From assembly GCA_903945175.1 (NCBI GenBank), contig CAJAUM010000022.1, forward strand, positions 118,564 through 182,563: a stretch of 64,000 nucleotides of DNA, written 5' to 3'. The position numbers were made by a program, and so were the translations under genes. Shown one piece after another: positions 23,729 through 33,010 of this stretch. The DNA is from an uncultured Bacteroidales bacterium. Its GTDB lineage: Bacteria > Bacteroidota > Bacteroidia > Bacteroidales > FEN-979. How positions within the stretch are numbered: position 1 is the first letter of the stretch; each line of letters begins with the position of its first letter. The notes beneath the pieces are model-generated. The model was not told the DNA's origin. It did no database searches and worked only from the letters and a program-made list of their open reading frames with translations.

Positions 23729-24946
23729 ATGATTATGAAAAACAAAGTGATTCTTGTTATTCTTCTGTTCGTGGCAACCCTTCAGCCCATTCTGGCCTGT
23801 ACAACCGCCATTATTTCCGGAAAATTCACCCCCGACGGTCGTCCACTCCTTTGGAAAAACCGCGACACCGGCGACCTCGATAATAAACTGATGTACTTTG
23901 CCGATGGGAAATACGATTACATCGGCCTGATCAATTCAAAGGATTCAACCGGATCTGAAGTTTGGACCGGGATGAATACCGCCGGTTTTGCCATCATGAA
24001 TTCCGCATCGTACAACCTCAATTCAAAGGAAGAGGCCGATGCTGCCGTTAATGAGGGAAAGGTGATGCGACAGGCGTTACAACAATGCGCCACCGTAGAT
24101 GATTTTGAAAATTTTCTAAAAACACTTCCGAAACCTTATGGACTTGAAGCCAATTTCGGGGTTATTGATGCCATGGGAAATGGCGCCTATTTTGAAACCT
24201 CCAATAACAGCTATTACAAAATCGATGTAAATGACCCCGTGGCAGCTCCCATGGGCTACCTCATCCGGACCAATTATTCTTTTACCGGGCAACCCGATCA
24301 GGGCCAGGGATACATCCGCTACCTCACAGCTGAAACATTATTCTACCAGGCTTCGGCCACAAACAACCTATCCCCTGAGTTTATTTTGCAGGATGCGGCG
24401 AGGTGCCTCTATCATTCCCTCACTAAAACTGACCTGAAACAGGTTCAAACCGCCGAAACGGAAAAATTTGTCTGGTTTGCCGATTTCATACCACGATTCT
24501 CTACATCGGCATCCGTGGTTATACAGGGAATTAAAAAAGATGAATCTCCGATGCTGATGACCATGTGGACGCTCCTTGGTTTCCCATTGTGCTCAGTGGT
24601 TTATCCCGTTTGGTTTAACAGGGAACATCAATTGCCGGCCCAGTTAACTGCACATGATAAAGGTCGTGCCCCCTTGTGCGATAAGGCATTGAAATTAAAA
24701 GATCGCTGCTTTCCGGTCAAACGCGGGCATGGAGATGATTACCTGAATCTGCCTGAATTGTTTAACAACTCAGGCAATGGCATCTTGCAGAAACTTGCCC
24801 CGTTGGAAGAACAGATATTTGCAGAAACTAAAACCAGGCTGGAATCCTGGAGAAAAAATACTCCAACCGCAAACGAAATACAGGGTTTTTATCAATTGCT
24901 CGATGCGAGATTTTCGGAGAGTTATCAACGTTTATTCGGACTCTGA
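23729..24946 (+). CDS. Secreted Ntn-type amidase, choloylglycine hydrolase / C45-like
   Basis: A 405-residue protein. After the signal peptide ('VILLFVATLQPILA') the next residue is Cys24 in 'ACTTAIISGKFTPDGRPLLWKNRD', the typical nucleophile and first mature residue of Ntn hydrolases of the linear C-N amidase / acyltransferase C45 type. 'GLEANFGVIDAMGNGAYFETSNN' is another family segment. Removal of the signal peptide would itself generate the catalytic N-terminal cysteine. Substrates in this family include bile-acid conjugates, penicillins and N-acyl amides; nothing here decides between them. The start may be the ATG two codons later. Confidence 0.82.
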   Translation: MIMKNKVILVILLFVATLQPILACTTAIISGKFTPDGRPLLWKNRDTGDLDNKLMYFADGKYDYIGLINSKDSTGSEVWTGMNTAGFAIMNSASYNLNSKEEADAAVNEGKVMRQALQQCATVDDFENFLKTLPKPYGLEANFGVIDAMGNGAYFETSNNSYYKIDVNDPVAAPMGYLIRTNYSFTGQPDQGQGYIRYLTAETLFYQASATNNLSPEFILQDAARCLYHSLTKTDLKQVQTAETEKFVWFADFIPRFSTSASVVIQGIKKDESPMLMTMWTLLGFPLCSVVYPVWFNREHQLPAQLTAHDKGRAPLCDKALKLKDRCFPVKRGHGDDYLNLPELFNNSGNGILQKLAPLEEQIFAETKTRLESWRKNTPTANEIQGFYQLLDARFSESYQRLFGL

Positions 24947-25071
24947 CCAAGGAGGTGAAAATATTTTCCAAAGAACTGAAATAAAAAATTTACAGATATA
25001 TCCTTTTTATTGTAATATGTTTATATTTGTTATAGTATTAACAGGGTAATTCGCCCTCAAAAAAAACGGCC

Positions 25072-25296
25072 ATGAAATCAAAACTGTATTTTATCCTTTT
25101 TGTTTTTGCAGCGACCATTGTATTGTCATCTTGCAAAAAAGCAGAAACGAATTATTGTGCAGCTTGCATTGAATCTACAACAGGTTATAGGCCATCAGAT
25201 TATTGCGGACCGGAATCTGAGGTAGATTTGTACATCAGCACATTGAAAGCAGAGGGTGCAAAAATAGGTCAAATCTGGAGTTGCTCAAAAAATTAA
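25072..25296 (+). CDS. Small cysteine-rich lipoprotein
   Basis: A 74-residue protein with a lipoprotein signal ('TIVLSSC', lipid-carrying Cys21) and a short mature part of about 54 residues with four further cysteines ('NYCAACIES', 'DYCGP', 'WSCSK'), suited to two disulphide bonds. A TATATTTG element matching the -7 consensus lies at 25022-25029. I recognise no family; similar small lipoproteins are common and undescribed in Bacteroidota. Confidence 0.7.
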   Translation: MKSKLYFILFVFAATIVLSSCKKAETNYCAACIESTTGYRPSDYCGPESEVDLYISTLKAEGAKIGQIWSCSKN

Positions 25297-25319
25297 AATC
25301 CTAGTTCTACTGCACTGCT

Positions 25320-26003
25320 TCAGAACTTGCCGAATCTCAAAGAAAGCTTTGCATTGAAATTATTGATCCTCCCGCTGCTGGTATAGATCAGATCGAGGTT
25401 GGGGGTATAGCGATACGTTATGCCTGCTCCGACCCTGATAAATTTCAGCATGTTGATTTCGACCATCACACCCGGTTCAACCACAAAGAATGCATCCGAG
25501 TCAAGGGTTGTACCATCATAATTATCATTGTAATTGCGGCTATGCATCTGCCAGGTGCTGTAAGCCATGCCTCCGCCTCCGATCAGGATGGGGAAGCTGA
25601 TGTGCACCGGTGAGGTTGCAAAAATCCTGAATTCAAATTTCAAGCCACCATAGCCGCCATACAGATAGGCTCCGGTAGGACTGCCGAGTGGAGTATCCTC
25701 AAAGTCATACCAAAGATTGCCCGAATTCAGGACGCCATAACCTTCCAGTCCAACAGAGAAAAAATGGTTGACGATAACCCCAAGGCCAAGGCCACCAAGG
25801 AATACATCCCTTCCCTGGAACTGGGTATAGGCGAATTCAGGGCCTATGTAATACCCGATTTTCATTGGTTTATTTGACTTCTTGAAAAGGGTTTTAATTT
25901 CGCCTTCATGGGGGGCGGATGATTTGATTACGGGTTCATCCTGTGCGCTCAACAGACTTACCTGGAACATCAGCAGGATCAGGATAAAAAGGCTTTTTTT
26001 CAT
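25320..26003 (-). CDS. Predicted outer-membrane beta-barrel protein
   Basis: A 227-residue protein with a signal peptide ('LFILILLMFQVSLLSAQ') and a mature chain of alternating aromatic/glycine strands ('KIGYYIGPEFAYTQFQGRDVFLGGLGLGVIVNHFFSVGLEGYG') ending in a strand with terminal Phe ('NAKLSLRFGKF'), as in OmpA-like or PorT-like 8-stranded barrels. Function unknown. It is convergent with the small lipoprotein gene, 23 bp away. Confidence 0.8.
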   Translation of the reverse strand: MKKSLFILILLMFQVSLLSAQDEPVIKSSAPHEGEIKTLFKKSNKPMKIGYYIGPEFAYTQFQGRDVFLGGLGLGVIVNHFFSVGLEGYGVLNSGNLWYDFEDTPLGSPTGAYLYGGYGGLKFEFRIFATSPVHISFPILIGGGGMAYSTWQMHSRNYNDNYDGTTLDSDAFFVVEPGVMVEINMLKFIRVGAGITYRYTPNLDLIYTSSGRINNFNAKLSLRFGKF

Positions 26004-26061
26004 AGGACGGGGATCATTGGTTTGTTAAAATCACACATTTAATTGAACTACATGTCATTGG

Positions 26062-27039
26062 TCAGAATTCCTGTTTCAAGATTTCATTCCTGGCCATTGC
26101 AAATTCTTCCAGTATTTCACGGACAATTTCGCCTGCGGGTCTGATGGTGTTGATGAGGGCTGCAACCTGGCCTATTTCCAGCTCTCCCTCTTCGATATTC
26201 CCTTCGAACATGCCCGATTTAGCCCGGCCTTTGCCAAGCAGATCCTGCAGCTCCTGTTGCGAGGCGCAGGCATCTTCCAGTATCTGTACTTTTTGAAAGA
26301 AGGCATTCCGGATCAGCCTGACGGGTCCTACTTTTTTAAGGCTGAGGCAAGTATCGCCGTCGCCCGTTTCAATTATTTTTTGTTTAAATGCAGGATGGGC
26401 CGATGATTCTTCCGATGCCACGAACCTGCTGCCTATCTGAACCCCCTCTGCGCCAAGGGCCATGGCGCCAAGCATGCCACGGCCGGTGCCGATGCCGCCG
26501 GCTGCGATCAGGGGCAGTTTTGTCGCTTTTCGTATCAACGGAACCAGCGTAAAAGTGGTTGTCTCCTCTTTTCCATTGTGCCCTCCGGCCTCAAAGCCTT
26601 CGGCGACGATGGCATCCACACCGGATTGCTCACATTTTAGCGCCGATTTAAGGCTGGCTACCACATGTACGACCACAATGCCGTGTTGCTTAAGCATGGG
26701 GGTCCAGGTTGCCGGATTTCCAGCCGAAGTGAACACAATCTTCACTCCTTCACGGATAATGATTTCGAACTGTTTCTCAACCTGCGGGAAGAGCAACGGA
26801 ACATTAACTCCAAACGGTTTGTCTGTTGCAGCGTTACACTTCCTGATCTGCTCCCGGAGCACGTCGGGAGCCATCGACCCGGCTCCAAGCAGTCCAAGTC
26901 CGCCGGCATTGCTCACAGCGGCAGCCAGTCGCCAGCCACTGCACCAGATCATGCCTGCCTGGATGATGGGGAAACTGATGCCAAAAAGAGAGTTTATCCG
27001 GTTATTCAAGGGTTGGTAAGGATGTTTGACGATATCCAA
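26062..27039 (-). CDS. Nitronate monooxygenase / FabK-like flavoprotein
   Basis: A 325-residue TIM-barrel FMN enzyme of the nitronate monooxygenase (2-nitropropane dioxygenase) family. Seen: 'FPIIQAGMIWCSG', 'AVSNAGGLGLLGAG', 'GVNVPLLFP', 'GFEAGGHNG' and the FMN phosphate motif 'IAAGGIGTGRGMLGAMALGAEGVQIGSRF'. It is the last gene of a four-gene minus-strand series with thiolase, hydroxyacyl-CoA dehydrogenase and enoyl-CoA hydratase (7 bp from the thiolase). In this context a role in reducing or oxidising an acyl intermediate is as likely as nitronate detoxification. Confidence 0.88.
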   Translation of the reverse strand: MDIVKHPYQPLNNRINSLFGISFPIIQAGMIWCSGWRLAAAVSNAGGLGLLGAGSMAPDVLREQIRKCNAATDKPFGVNVPLLFPQVEKQFEIIIREGVKIVFTSAGNPATWTPMLKQHGIVVVHVVASLKSALKCEQSGVDAIVAEGFEAGGHNGKEETTTFTLVPLIRKATKLPLIAAGGIGTGRGMLGAMALGAEGVQIGSRFVASEESSAHPAFKQKIIETGDGDTCLSLKKVGPVRLIRNAFFQKVQILEDACASQQELQDLLGKGRAKSGMFEGNIEEGELEIGQVAALINTIRPAGEIVREILEEFAMARNEILKQEF

Positions 27040-27045
27040 ATATTG

Positions 27046-28290
27046 TTAATGGCCCTTTTTAAATACGATTGAAACCAGCGATTTATCGTCACCGCCCATA
27101 TTCACTGTAAGTCCGTAAGGGCGATCTGCAGGAATTTCAACCTGGGCGTCACCCGCTTTTCCGGTGAGTTGTTCAAGGATGGTCACGGCCTGATGAACAC
27201 CAGTGCCTCCGGTAGGATGTCCCCATCCAACGAGACCGCCGGTTGTATTGATTGGTACACGTCCGGTGCGGGCGGTGTGTCCTTCAAGAATGAAATCGGC
27301 GCCTTTGCCTTGCGCTGCAAAGCCAATGGCTTCCATGCACATCAGCCCGGCGATGGTAAAGCAGTCATGGATTTCAGCCGTGCCGATCTGGTCGCGGGTG
27401 ATCCCGGCAGAGGCCAGCGCCTCTTTAATGGCCTGCTTTGTTGTGCTCAATTCTGTAAGGTCGACGGGGGGCTTGGTGATGTCCTCTTCAATTTGGCCCC
27501 AACCCATTACTTCAATGGCATCGCTCAGTGGGATACCGCATCGTTTTAATCCCTCTTCCGAAACAATGGCTATGGCTGAGGCGCCATCAGATACTTTAGA
27601 GCAATCAAACACATTCAAATGATCGACAAATGATTTACCGTTGGGCTCCATCATTCCGAGGGCCTCGAGATCTTTTGCCGTGTTGTGATATTCCTGGGCT
27701 GTGGGACAAAGGCGTGCGTTTTCAATTGCATTGCGGAACCAGCGGGCTAAAGCCTGGCGGGTTTTATCTCTTCCATATTTTTCGAAATAGGCCCCGGCCC
27801 GGTCACTGAACTGTCCGGGGAAGAAATAGGCATGGCCTGCCTTCCGGTTCTTAAACCAGCCTGCACCGGCCAGGAAATCGGCGCAATAGATGGCCTTCAC
27901 CGTATTTTGCACCTCCACACCAATTACCAAAACCACATCTGCCGTTTCGGCTAACACACTTTTAATGCCGCTCATGAGGGCCAGTCCGCCGGTGGCGCAA
28001 GCCCCTTCGACACGAATGGCCGGCTTGTAACGCAACCCTTCATCAACATAGGGGAAAAAGGCTGCCAGGTTGGCCTGCCTGTTGAAACGGGAGGCCATGA
28101 AATTACCGATCACGCATTCGTCCACATGGGCTGCCCCACCAATAAGTTTCAGCGTGCCCTGCCCTGCTTCTTTGATATAGTCTTCCAATCCCGGTCGCTC
28201 CTTTTTGGGATTGAACTCTTTCCGTCCGGTTCCCATGGAGAGGGTGTTATACCCTGCTACCATATATACTTTGCGTCTTAATTTTTTCAT
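27046..28290 (-). CDS. Thiolase family protein (SCP2-type acyl-CoA acetyltransferase)
   Basis: A 414-residue thiolase. The nucleophilic Cys is in 'RVEGACATGGLAL' (about residue 97), followed by the family histidine in 'AEIHDCFTIAGL' and the C-terminal 'GWGHPTGGTGVHQ' and 'VNMGGDDK'. The 'HDCF' form and the lack of the classical second CxG cysteine point to the SCP-x/lipid-transfer thiolase branch. It cleaves 3-ketoacyl-CoA to acetyl-CoA plus a shortened acyl-CoA, the last step of beta-oxidation. It is 47 bp downstream of the hydroxyacyl-CoA dehydrogenase gene. Confidence 0.9.
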   Translation of the reverse strand: MKKLRRKVYMVAGYNTLSMGTGRKEFNPKKERPGLEDYIKEAGQGTLKLIGGAAHVDECVIGNFMASRFNRQANLAAFFPYVDEGLRYKPAIRVEGACATGGLALMSGIKSVLAETADVVLVIGVEVQNTVKAIYCADFLAGAGWFKNRKAGHAYFFPGQFSDRAGAYFEKYGRDKTRQALARWFRNAIENARLCPTAQEYHNTAKDLEALGMMEPNGKSFVDHLNVFDCSKVSDGASAIAIVSEEGLKRCGIPLSDAIEVMGWGQIEEDITKPPVDLTELSTTKQAIKEALASAGITRDQIGTAEIHDCFTIAGLMCMEAIGFAAQGKGADFILEGHTARTGRVPINTTGGLVGWGHPTGGTGVHQAVTILEQLTGKAGDAQVEIPADRPYGLTVNMGGDDKSLVSIVFKKGH

Positions 28291-28337
28291 CTCAATTGCT
28301 TTTTTGTCCTTATACAGCCCTCAGCGGGATGATGGAT

Positions 28338-29672
28338 CTATCCTAAATAATCATTTATCGGACCATATGCGTGGAAAAAACCCGTCAGCAGAACGGTATT
28401 CACGTCGTTTTCGTTGAAGGCCACCCCCGAGTTCACCAGCTGAAGTCCAATGGCACAAGAGCGGTTGGCATACGTTTTTGTCAGTTCAGCGCCCAGGCCT
28501 GATGCAGATTTCAGCTGCCCAAAATAGCTATGGAGCATGTCATCCTTGGATTTGCTTCCCACCACAGTTTTCCATGCCGGCGGGACGGGCATAGCGCCCA
28601 GTTTCGCATCCACCTTCACCTGGCATTCACTGATGGCCACATACGCTTTCATTTCCGGGTCGAAGATGGCAACAGGACGTCCCTTTTCATACTTCAGGAT
28701 GCCATCCTTTTGGGAACCGTCGGAAAATTGACCACCCTTGATTCCCAGGGCCAGGAGCCTGTCGAGGAGCGGGCTGTGGAGATCTTCACCGGGCAAATAG
28801 GGATTCATCACCGACATAATAAAACTGCATACATCCACCCCCACATAATCGATCAGCTGGAAGATGCCCATCGGGCGGACAAGGTAGTCCTGGCTGATCT
28901 TATTCAAGGCATAAACCGCCTCAACAAAGGTGAAATCCTTGCTGAATTTATCCACTTCACCTGTTGCATGAAGGATATCACGCATAAAATGGCCATTGCC
29001 GATAAATCCGGCTTTGTCGTGAGAAGGAACAACCACCTTGCGCAGGTTTTTCGCGTATTGCTGTGCAAAGGCCTCCACCTCGGGAAGGGTATGCTCCGCT
29101 TTGATGATCTCCACCAGTTTCTGCACCGCAGGCGGATTGTAGAAATGGAATCCGATGATCCTTCCTCCAAGACCGGCATCTTTGTCGAGCTTGCTGATGG
29201 GAATTGAAGAGGTATTTGTAAAAAACCAGGGCTGATGCGGATTATTGGCGGAGATCTTTGAAAAGATGGCGCTTTTTAACGCGGGATCCTCCTTGATGGC
29301 CTCAAAAACCATATGTGAATCATAGGCTGCTTCGATGCGTGTTGAGGGTCTGACAAGGCTCAGCACATCGAAAATATACTGATCGATGATCTCGTCATTG
29401 TCAATCAGGTCGGCACGGCTGGCATAAACCTTCCGCAAACCAACCACCTTTTTCTCTGCCATTTTCAACACCTGGGCCTTTAAATATTTCATGACGCCCA
29501 TGAGCGCTTCATCGGAAACGTCGATGGCATTCAGCACAAAGGGTTTTCCCTTGTTTTCGGGCCTCAGGCTGATGTCAGCCATCTCCACCGCTGTGAGCAG
29601 TAAAATACCGCTTCCCATTTTGCCGGCGGCGCCCAACACCGAAACATGCTGCAATCGTTCTTCGTAGGACAT
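28338..29672 (-). CDS. 3-hydroxyacyl-CoA dehydrogenase
   Basis: A 444-residue enzyme. The N-terminal Rossmann region reads 'VSVLGAAGKMGSGI', with GAAGKMG in place of the common GxGxxG spacing. The family signature 'RIIGFHFYNPPAVQKLVEII' and the following 'VVVPSHDKAGFIGN' are present, then the C-terminal helical domain with 'RPMGIFQLIDYVGVDV'. It oxidises L-3-hydroxyacyl-CoA with NAD. It follows the enoyl-CoA hydratase gene (52 bp), giving the normal order of beta-oxidation steps. Length is greater than the classical 290-residue form because of an extended C-terminal domain. Confidence 0.92.
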   Translation of the reverse strand: MSYEERLQHVSVLGAAGKMGSGILLLTAVEMADISLRPENKGKPFVLNAIDVSDEALMGVMKYLKAQVLKMAEKKVVGLRKVYASRADLIDNDEIIDQYIFDVLSLVRPSTRIEAAYDSHMVFEAIKEDPALKSAIFSKISANNPHQPWFFTNTSSIPISKLDKDAGLGGRIIGFHFYNPPAVQKLVEIIKAEHTLPEVEAFAQQYAKNLRKVVVPSHDKAGFIGNGHFMRDILHATGEVDKFSKDFTFVEAVYALNKISQDYLVRPMGIFQLIDYVGVDVCSFIMSVMNPYLPGEDLHSPLLDRLLALGIKGGQFSDGSQKDGILKYEKGRPVAIFDPEMKAYVAISECQVKVDAKLGAMPVPPAWKTVVGSKSKDDMLHSYFGQLKSASGLGAELTKTYANRSCAIGLQLVNSGVAFNENDVNTVLLTGFFHAYGPINDYLG

Positions 29673-29724
29673 ATTTTTTTCTTATTTGTGGTTAATTTCT
29701 GATAAACAAAATCAAAATGTTAGA

Positions 29725-30495
29725 CTACCACACCGGTTTGCGTTTTTCAAGGAAGGCTTTCATTCCCTCCTTGGTGGCTGTACGGTCGAATTGTTTGCCA
29801 AATTCAACGGCTTCGAGTTCAGATGCTTCCCCGAAATTCATGGATATTCCCTCGCGAATCACCCGTTTCGCAACCGGAACTGCCTGGGAACCATTGCCTG
29901 CCATCTTTAAAGCCAGTTTCATCACCTCCTCCATCAGCAATTCCGGCTCCGTCACCTTTTGAACGAGCCCCATACGCAGCGCATCATCTGCTGTTATGGT
30001 TTCAGCAGTAAGGATGAGGTACAGCGCATTGCCTAGTCCCGTCAGCCGCGACAATCTTTGTGTGGCCGCATATCCGGGGATCATCCCAAGATTCATTTCA
30101 GGCTGCCCGAACTTTGCCAGTTTACTGGCTATGCGGAAATCGCACGCCATGGCCAGTTCACATCCTCCGCCCAGGGCATACCCGTTCACTGCTGCAATGA
30201 CTGGCATCGGCAGCTGCTCCAGCCTGTCAAAAGTACGCTGGCCAAAGGTTGAAAAGGCATATCCTTCATCTGAATTCATGGGGGCCATCTCGGCAATATC
30301 GGCGCCAGCCACAAATGATTTTCCCTCCCCGGTGATGACCAGCACCTTCACATCCTCCCGGGGTTCAAGGTCATCGAGAAAATGGTTCAATTCTTTGAAA
30401 AAATTGGTATTCAGTGCATTAAGTGCAGCCGGTCTGCTGATGGTCACCGTAGCGATGCAATCAGCAATTTGAATTTTTAAAATCTGATATTCCAT
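29725..30495 (-). CDS. Enoyl-CoA hydratase (crotonase family)
   Basis: A 256-residue crotonase. Oxyanion-hole segments are 'GEGKSFVAGADIAEMAPM' and 'AAVNGYALGGGCELAMACDFRIAS'; the two catalytic glutamates are in 'GCELAMA' and 'GQPEMNLGMIPGY'. 'KRVIREGI' and the C-terminal 'AFLEKRKPVW' complete the family pattern. It hydrates trans-2-enoyl-CoA to 3-hydroxyacyl-CoA. It is the first enzyme gene of the beta-oxidation series; the stop codon of an unrelated T9SS gene lies just upstream. Confidence 0.94.
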   Translation of the reverse strand: MEYQILKIQIADCIATVTISRPAALNALNTNFFKELNHFLDDLEPREDVKVLVITGEGKSFVAGADIAEMAPMNSDEGYAFSTFGQRTFDRLEQLPMPVIAAVNGYALGGGCELAMACDFRIASKLAKFGQPEMNLGMIPGYAATQRLSRLTGLGNALYLILTAETITADDALRMGLVQKVTEPELLMEEVMKLALKMAGNGSQAVPVAKRVIREGISMNFGEASELEAVEFGKQFDRTATKEGMKAFLEKRKPVW

Positions 30496-30506
30496 TTTTT
30501 ATCCAT

Positions 30507-32891
30507 TTATTGAACGACAAAGCGGGTAACGGAAACCTTCTCCTCTGATTGAAGCTTAACAAAGTACATCCCAGCCGGATAGGAGCTTACATCCAGCTGC
30601 CTGGTAACCGATTGGTTTCCGGCCGGCTCAATGGCGGCAGAATAAAGCACCTGGCCTTCAATACCCGAAATTGTCAGAATTGCTGGGTGATGCATCCCGG
30701 TTATGGTCATCATCACCTTGCCGTGTGCGGGGTTAGGCTGAATGGCCAAACTCAGTTCGCCCTTCATCTGCTCCTCGATCCCTGTGCAGGGATCAAGGGT
30801 AATATGCCGCATGCTGGTTGCTTTTGAGAAACAGGGAGCGATTGGCCAGACGATGAGCACCAAATCGGTCCCTCCTGATGTTTTATCCCTGATCCCGGGG
30901 AGATAGGAGGTAATAAGTGCGTTTGGATCAGAGAAGGTTCCGTCGCCGGTGGAGCCCCAGAGAAACCTGCTGTAACTGGTCGCCGTTGCATTGACCGGGA
31001 TTGGCGTTACATACCAGCATACGATGGTATCATTTCCTGCGAATGAAGTCGGTTTATTAATAATGCGCACTTCGGTGGTATCATGCCTTGTCTGGATGCC
31101 ATCGCTGGTTGCCACGACATAAATGGTGGTCTCCTGCGGGCGAACTTTTGGATTTTGTATATCAGAAGTAAAACCGGCTGGAATTGAAGTCCATGAATAG
31201 GTGTAGGTTCCGCTCCCCCCGTAACCATAGGCGTTGAGCTGGCTTGAATCAGGCGTTGTGTTGCAGATGATGGCGGGTGTGGCTGAGGCTGCCGATGAAA
31301 ACACATCTGCAAAGGTAAAGGAGGCAATGCGGGTTTGCCAACTGCTTGAAGAGGTCGATTTATAATATTCCTGCGTATACCAGAAGGTGGTCGGGTTTGA
31401 AGGATCAATGCTCAAGGCACTATAGTCACCCCAGCGGCTGCGGCCGCTCCAGATCCCCGTTTGTGAGCCACCCCCGTCAACGATGGTCTTTTCCATGATG
31501 GACATCTCATTGAGCGGATCGTTTTTCAGCCTCCCGGTATAGCGGATACCCGGATAAATGCTGGCGCTTGAGACAGAATAACCCAGTGAGATGGTTCCGG
31601 CAGTATCCTGGGCAATGCTTGCCATCCAGCGTGAATTGTTATCGGCGGGGGCATAGGTTGCCTGCTGATATATACTCCAGCCTGTTCCTGTATTCCTTAA
31701 TTCATACCACCTGACCCCGCCGATACCAGCTCCGGCATCGACCGTATGGTTTAGCACCATGGATGAATAGTCATTGAATTTCCGGTACTGCAGACGATAC
31801 ATAAGGCGGTCGCCGAGCGTTTCAAGCTTTTGTGGGGAATCCTTCTGCGGAATGCCATCCCCCCATCCCAACGTGCCGAAGGGATTTACATTCAGGTAGG
31901 TGAGGTTGCTGAAGGTCGAATTGGACGGAGAAGCAAAGTCGGAATGAAATTCAAAAATACCGAGACGCTGCGTTCCGCCTGTGCGTACGTAGGTAAAATA
32001 GTTTGGGGTGCCAAGGGGAGGGAAATCACCATCGCAATCGGCAGGGAGCATAGAGATAAACCCATCGCTGCCCGGAAACACTGTGAAAGAGATCCTGACG
32101 GCTTCAGGATTTCCGGCAAGCATGGCGTCGCGGTCATACGAATAGGCTCCATTTCCAACCCATCCGGCTCCTCCGGCGCCAAAATTGTTGGTCGTCATAT
32201 AATAGCCATCTGTCCAGATGCCGAACTTCGGATAATCGGGCATGTCACTGAATTCGTAGACCCAGCGGTACCAGCTGCCCGTGGGATCGGGTGTTTGCGA
32301 TATGGCAATCATCTGGTAAAAAGGAGCTGATGAAGATCCATTCGGCAGTGAAAATTGAGAAAAAAGCCACCGGTTGGCCTTTTCATCAAACAAAACAATG
32401 GCATCACCATCGTTAGAATTATGCGGCATACCCATCCATACGGTATTGTTGCCAAAGGGGCCGAAAATCTTTCCGCCACTTTTATTGTAAATGGCATAGG
32501 AGCAGTTTACTACCTGAAAATAATGGTTAAATCCGACATCGCCATGGGTGTCGGGGGGTACATAGCCTGAGGCGTTGCCCATGCCATCAAAATTTTGAAT
32601 GGTGGTATCGGAAAGAAGACTTCCGAATTGTTTCTGCAACCCCGGATCCGAAGGAAGGAGGCGCCCTGGTTTCCTGTCTGCCTCTCCGAACAGATTTACA
32701 TAGTTGTTCACAACCCCATCTTTCCAGCTGCCGTCGTATCGCTCAGGCGGAACCTGGATCATATCTCTCAGCGGGGGTGAAACGTCAAAGTAAACGGCAT
32801 GGTCAGCCCTGGGAATCAACTGCGTATCCTGCGCAATGGCCACCCTGACAGCAAAGAGCAAAACCAGCAGAAAGAGGGAATTTTTTTTCAT
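30507..32891 (-). CDS. Secreted protein with T9SS C-terminal sorting domain
   Basis: A 794-residue protein using the ATG at 32891, where the signal peptide 'KKNSLFLLVLLFAVRVAIAQ' begins; the upstream codons precede the promoter. The middle is a large extracellular domain with repeated Trp/Asn/Gly segments ('WGDYSALSIDPSNPTTFWYTQEY', 'YFQVVNCSYAIYNKSGGKIFGP') that I cannot assign, then an Ig/PKD-like stretch, then a type A T9SS sorting domain ('IQPNPAHGKV ... SSYPAGMYFVKLQ'). It should be exported by T9SS and attached to the cell surface. It ends 11 bp before the enoyl-CoA hydratase gene, so transcripts may read through. Confidence 0.85.
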   Translation of the reverse strand: MKKNSLFLLVLLFAVRVAIAQDTQLIPRADHAVYFDVSPPLRDMIQVPPERYDGSWKDGVVNNYVNLFGEADRKPGRLLPSDPGLQKQFGSLLSDTTIQNFDGMGNASGYVPPDTHGDVGFNHYFQVVNCSYAIYNKSGGKIFGPFGNNTVWMGMPHNSNDGDAIVLFDEKANRWLFSQFSLPNGSSSAPFYQMIAISQTPDPTGSWYRWVYEFSDMPDYPKFGIWTDGYYMTTNNFGAGGAGWVGNGAYSYDRDAMLAGNPEAVRISFTVFPGSDGFISMLPADCDGDFPPLGTPNYFTYVRTGGTQRLGIFEFHSDFASPSNSTFSNLTYLNVNPFGTLGWGDGIPQKDSPQKLETLGDRLMYRLQYRKFNDYSSMVLNHTVDAGAGIGGVRWYELRNTGTGWSIYQQATYAPADNNSRWMASIAQDTAGTISLGYSVSSASIYPGIRYTGRLKNDPLNEMSIMEKTIVDGGGSQTGIWSGRSRWGDYSALSIDPSNPTTFWYTQEYYKSTSSSSWQTRIASFTFADVFSSAASATPAIICNTTPDSSQLNAYGYGGSGTYTYSWTSIPAGFTSDIQNPKVRPQETTIYVVATSDGIQTRHDTTEVRIINKPTSFAGNDTIVCWYVTPIPVNATATSYSRFLWGSTGDGTFSDPNALITSYLPGIRDKTSGGTDLVLIVWPIAPCFSKATSMRHITLDPCTGIEEQMKGELSLAIQPNPAHGKVMMTITGMHHPAILTISGIEGQVLYSAAIEPAGNQSVTRQLDVSSYPAGMYFVKLQSEEKVSVTRFVVQ

Positions 32892-32919
32892 AAAGATCAG
32901 ATGAATATGTATATAGTGA

Positions 32920-32954
32920 CAAAAATAGCGATATTCTGCTTCTATACTATCAAA
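32920..32954 (-). promoter_or_regulatory. Promoter of the T9SS protein gene (TTTG-N23-TATTTTTG)
   Basis: On the minus strand TTTG (32951-32954) is followed after 23 bp by TATTTTTG (32920-32927). The predicted transcription start is about 20 bases before the chosen ATG and excludes the upstream in-frame ATGs. Confidence 0.6.
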
Positions 32955-32970
32955 TTTAAAAAATGTCATG

Positions 32971-32978
32971 TACATTTG
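32971..32978 (+). promoter_or_regulatory. -7 element (TACATTTG) of the FIST-kinase pair
   Basis: A perfect TAnnTTTG element 33 bp before the FIST gene start at 33011; no clear -33 element. It lies back to back with the divergent promoter at 32920-32954. Confidence 0.5.
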
Positions 32979-33010
32979 TTTCAAGTTACATCATATTAAG
33001 ATATAATTGT

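Noticed and set aside
32984..32999. Longer starts for the T9SS gene (32984) and the FIST gene (32963)
   Set aside because: They would overlap each other across the divergent promoters; the inner ATGs give proper signal peptide or domain starts.
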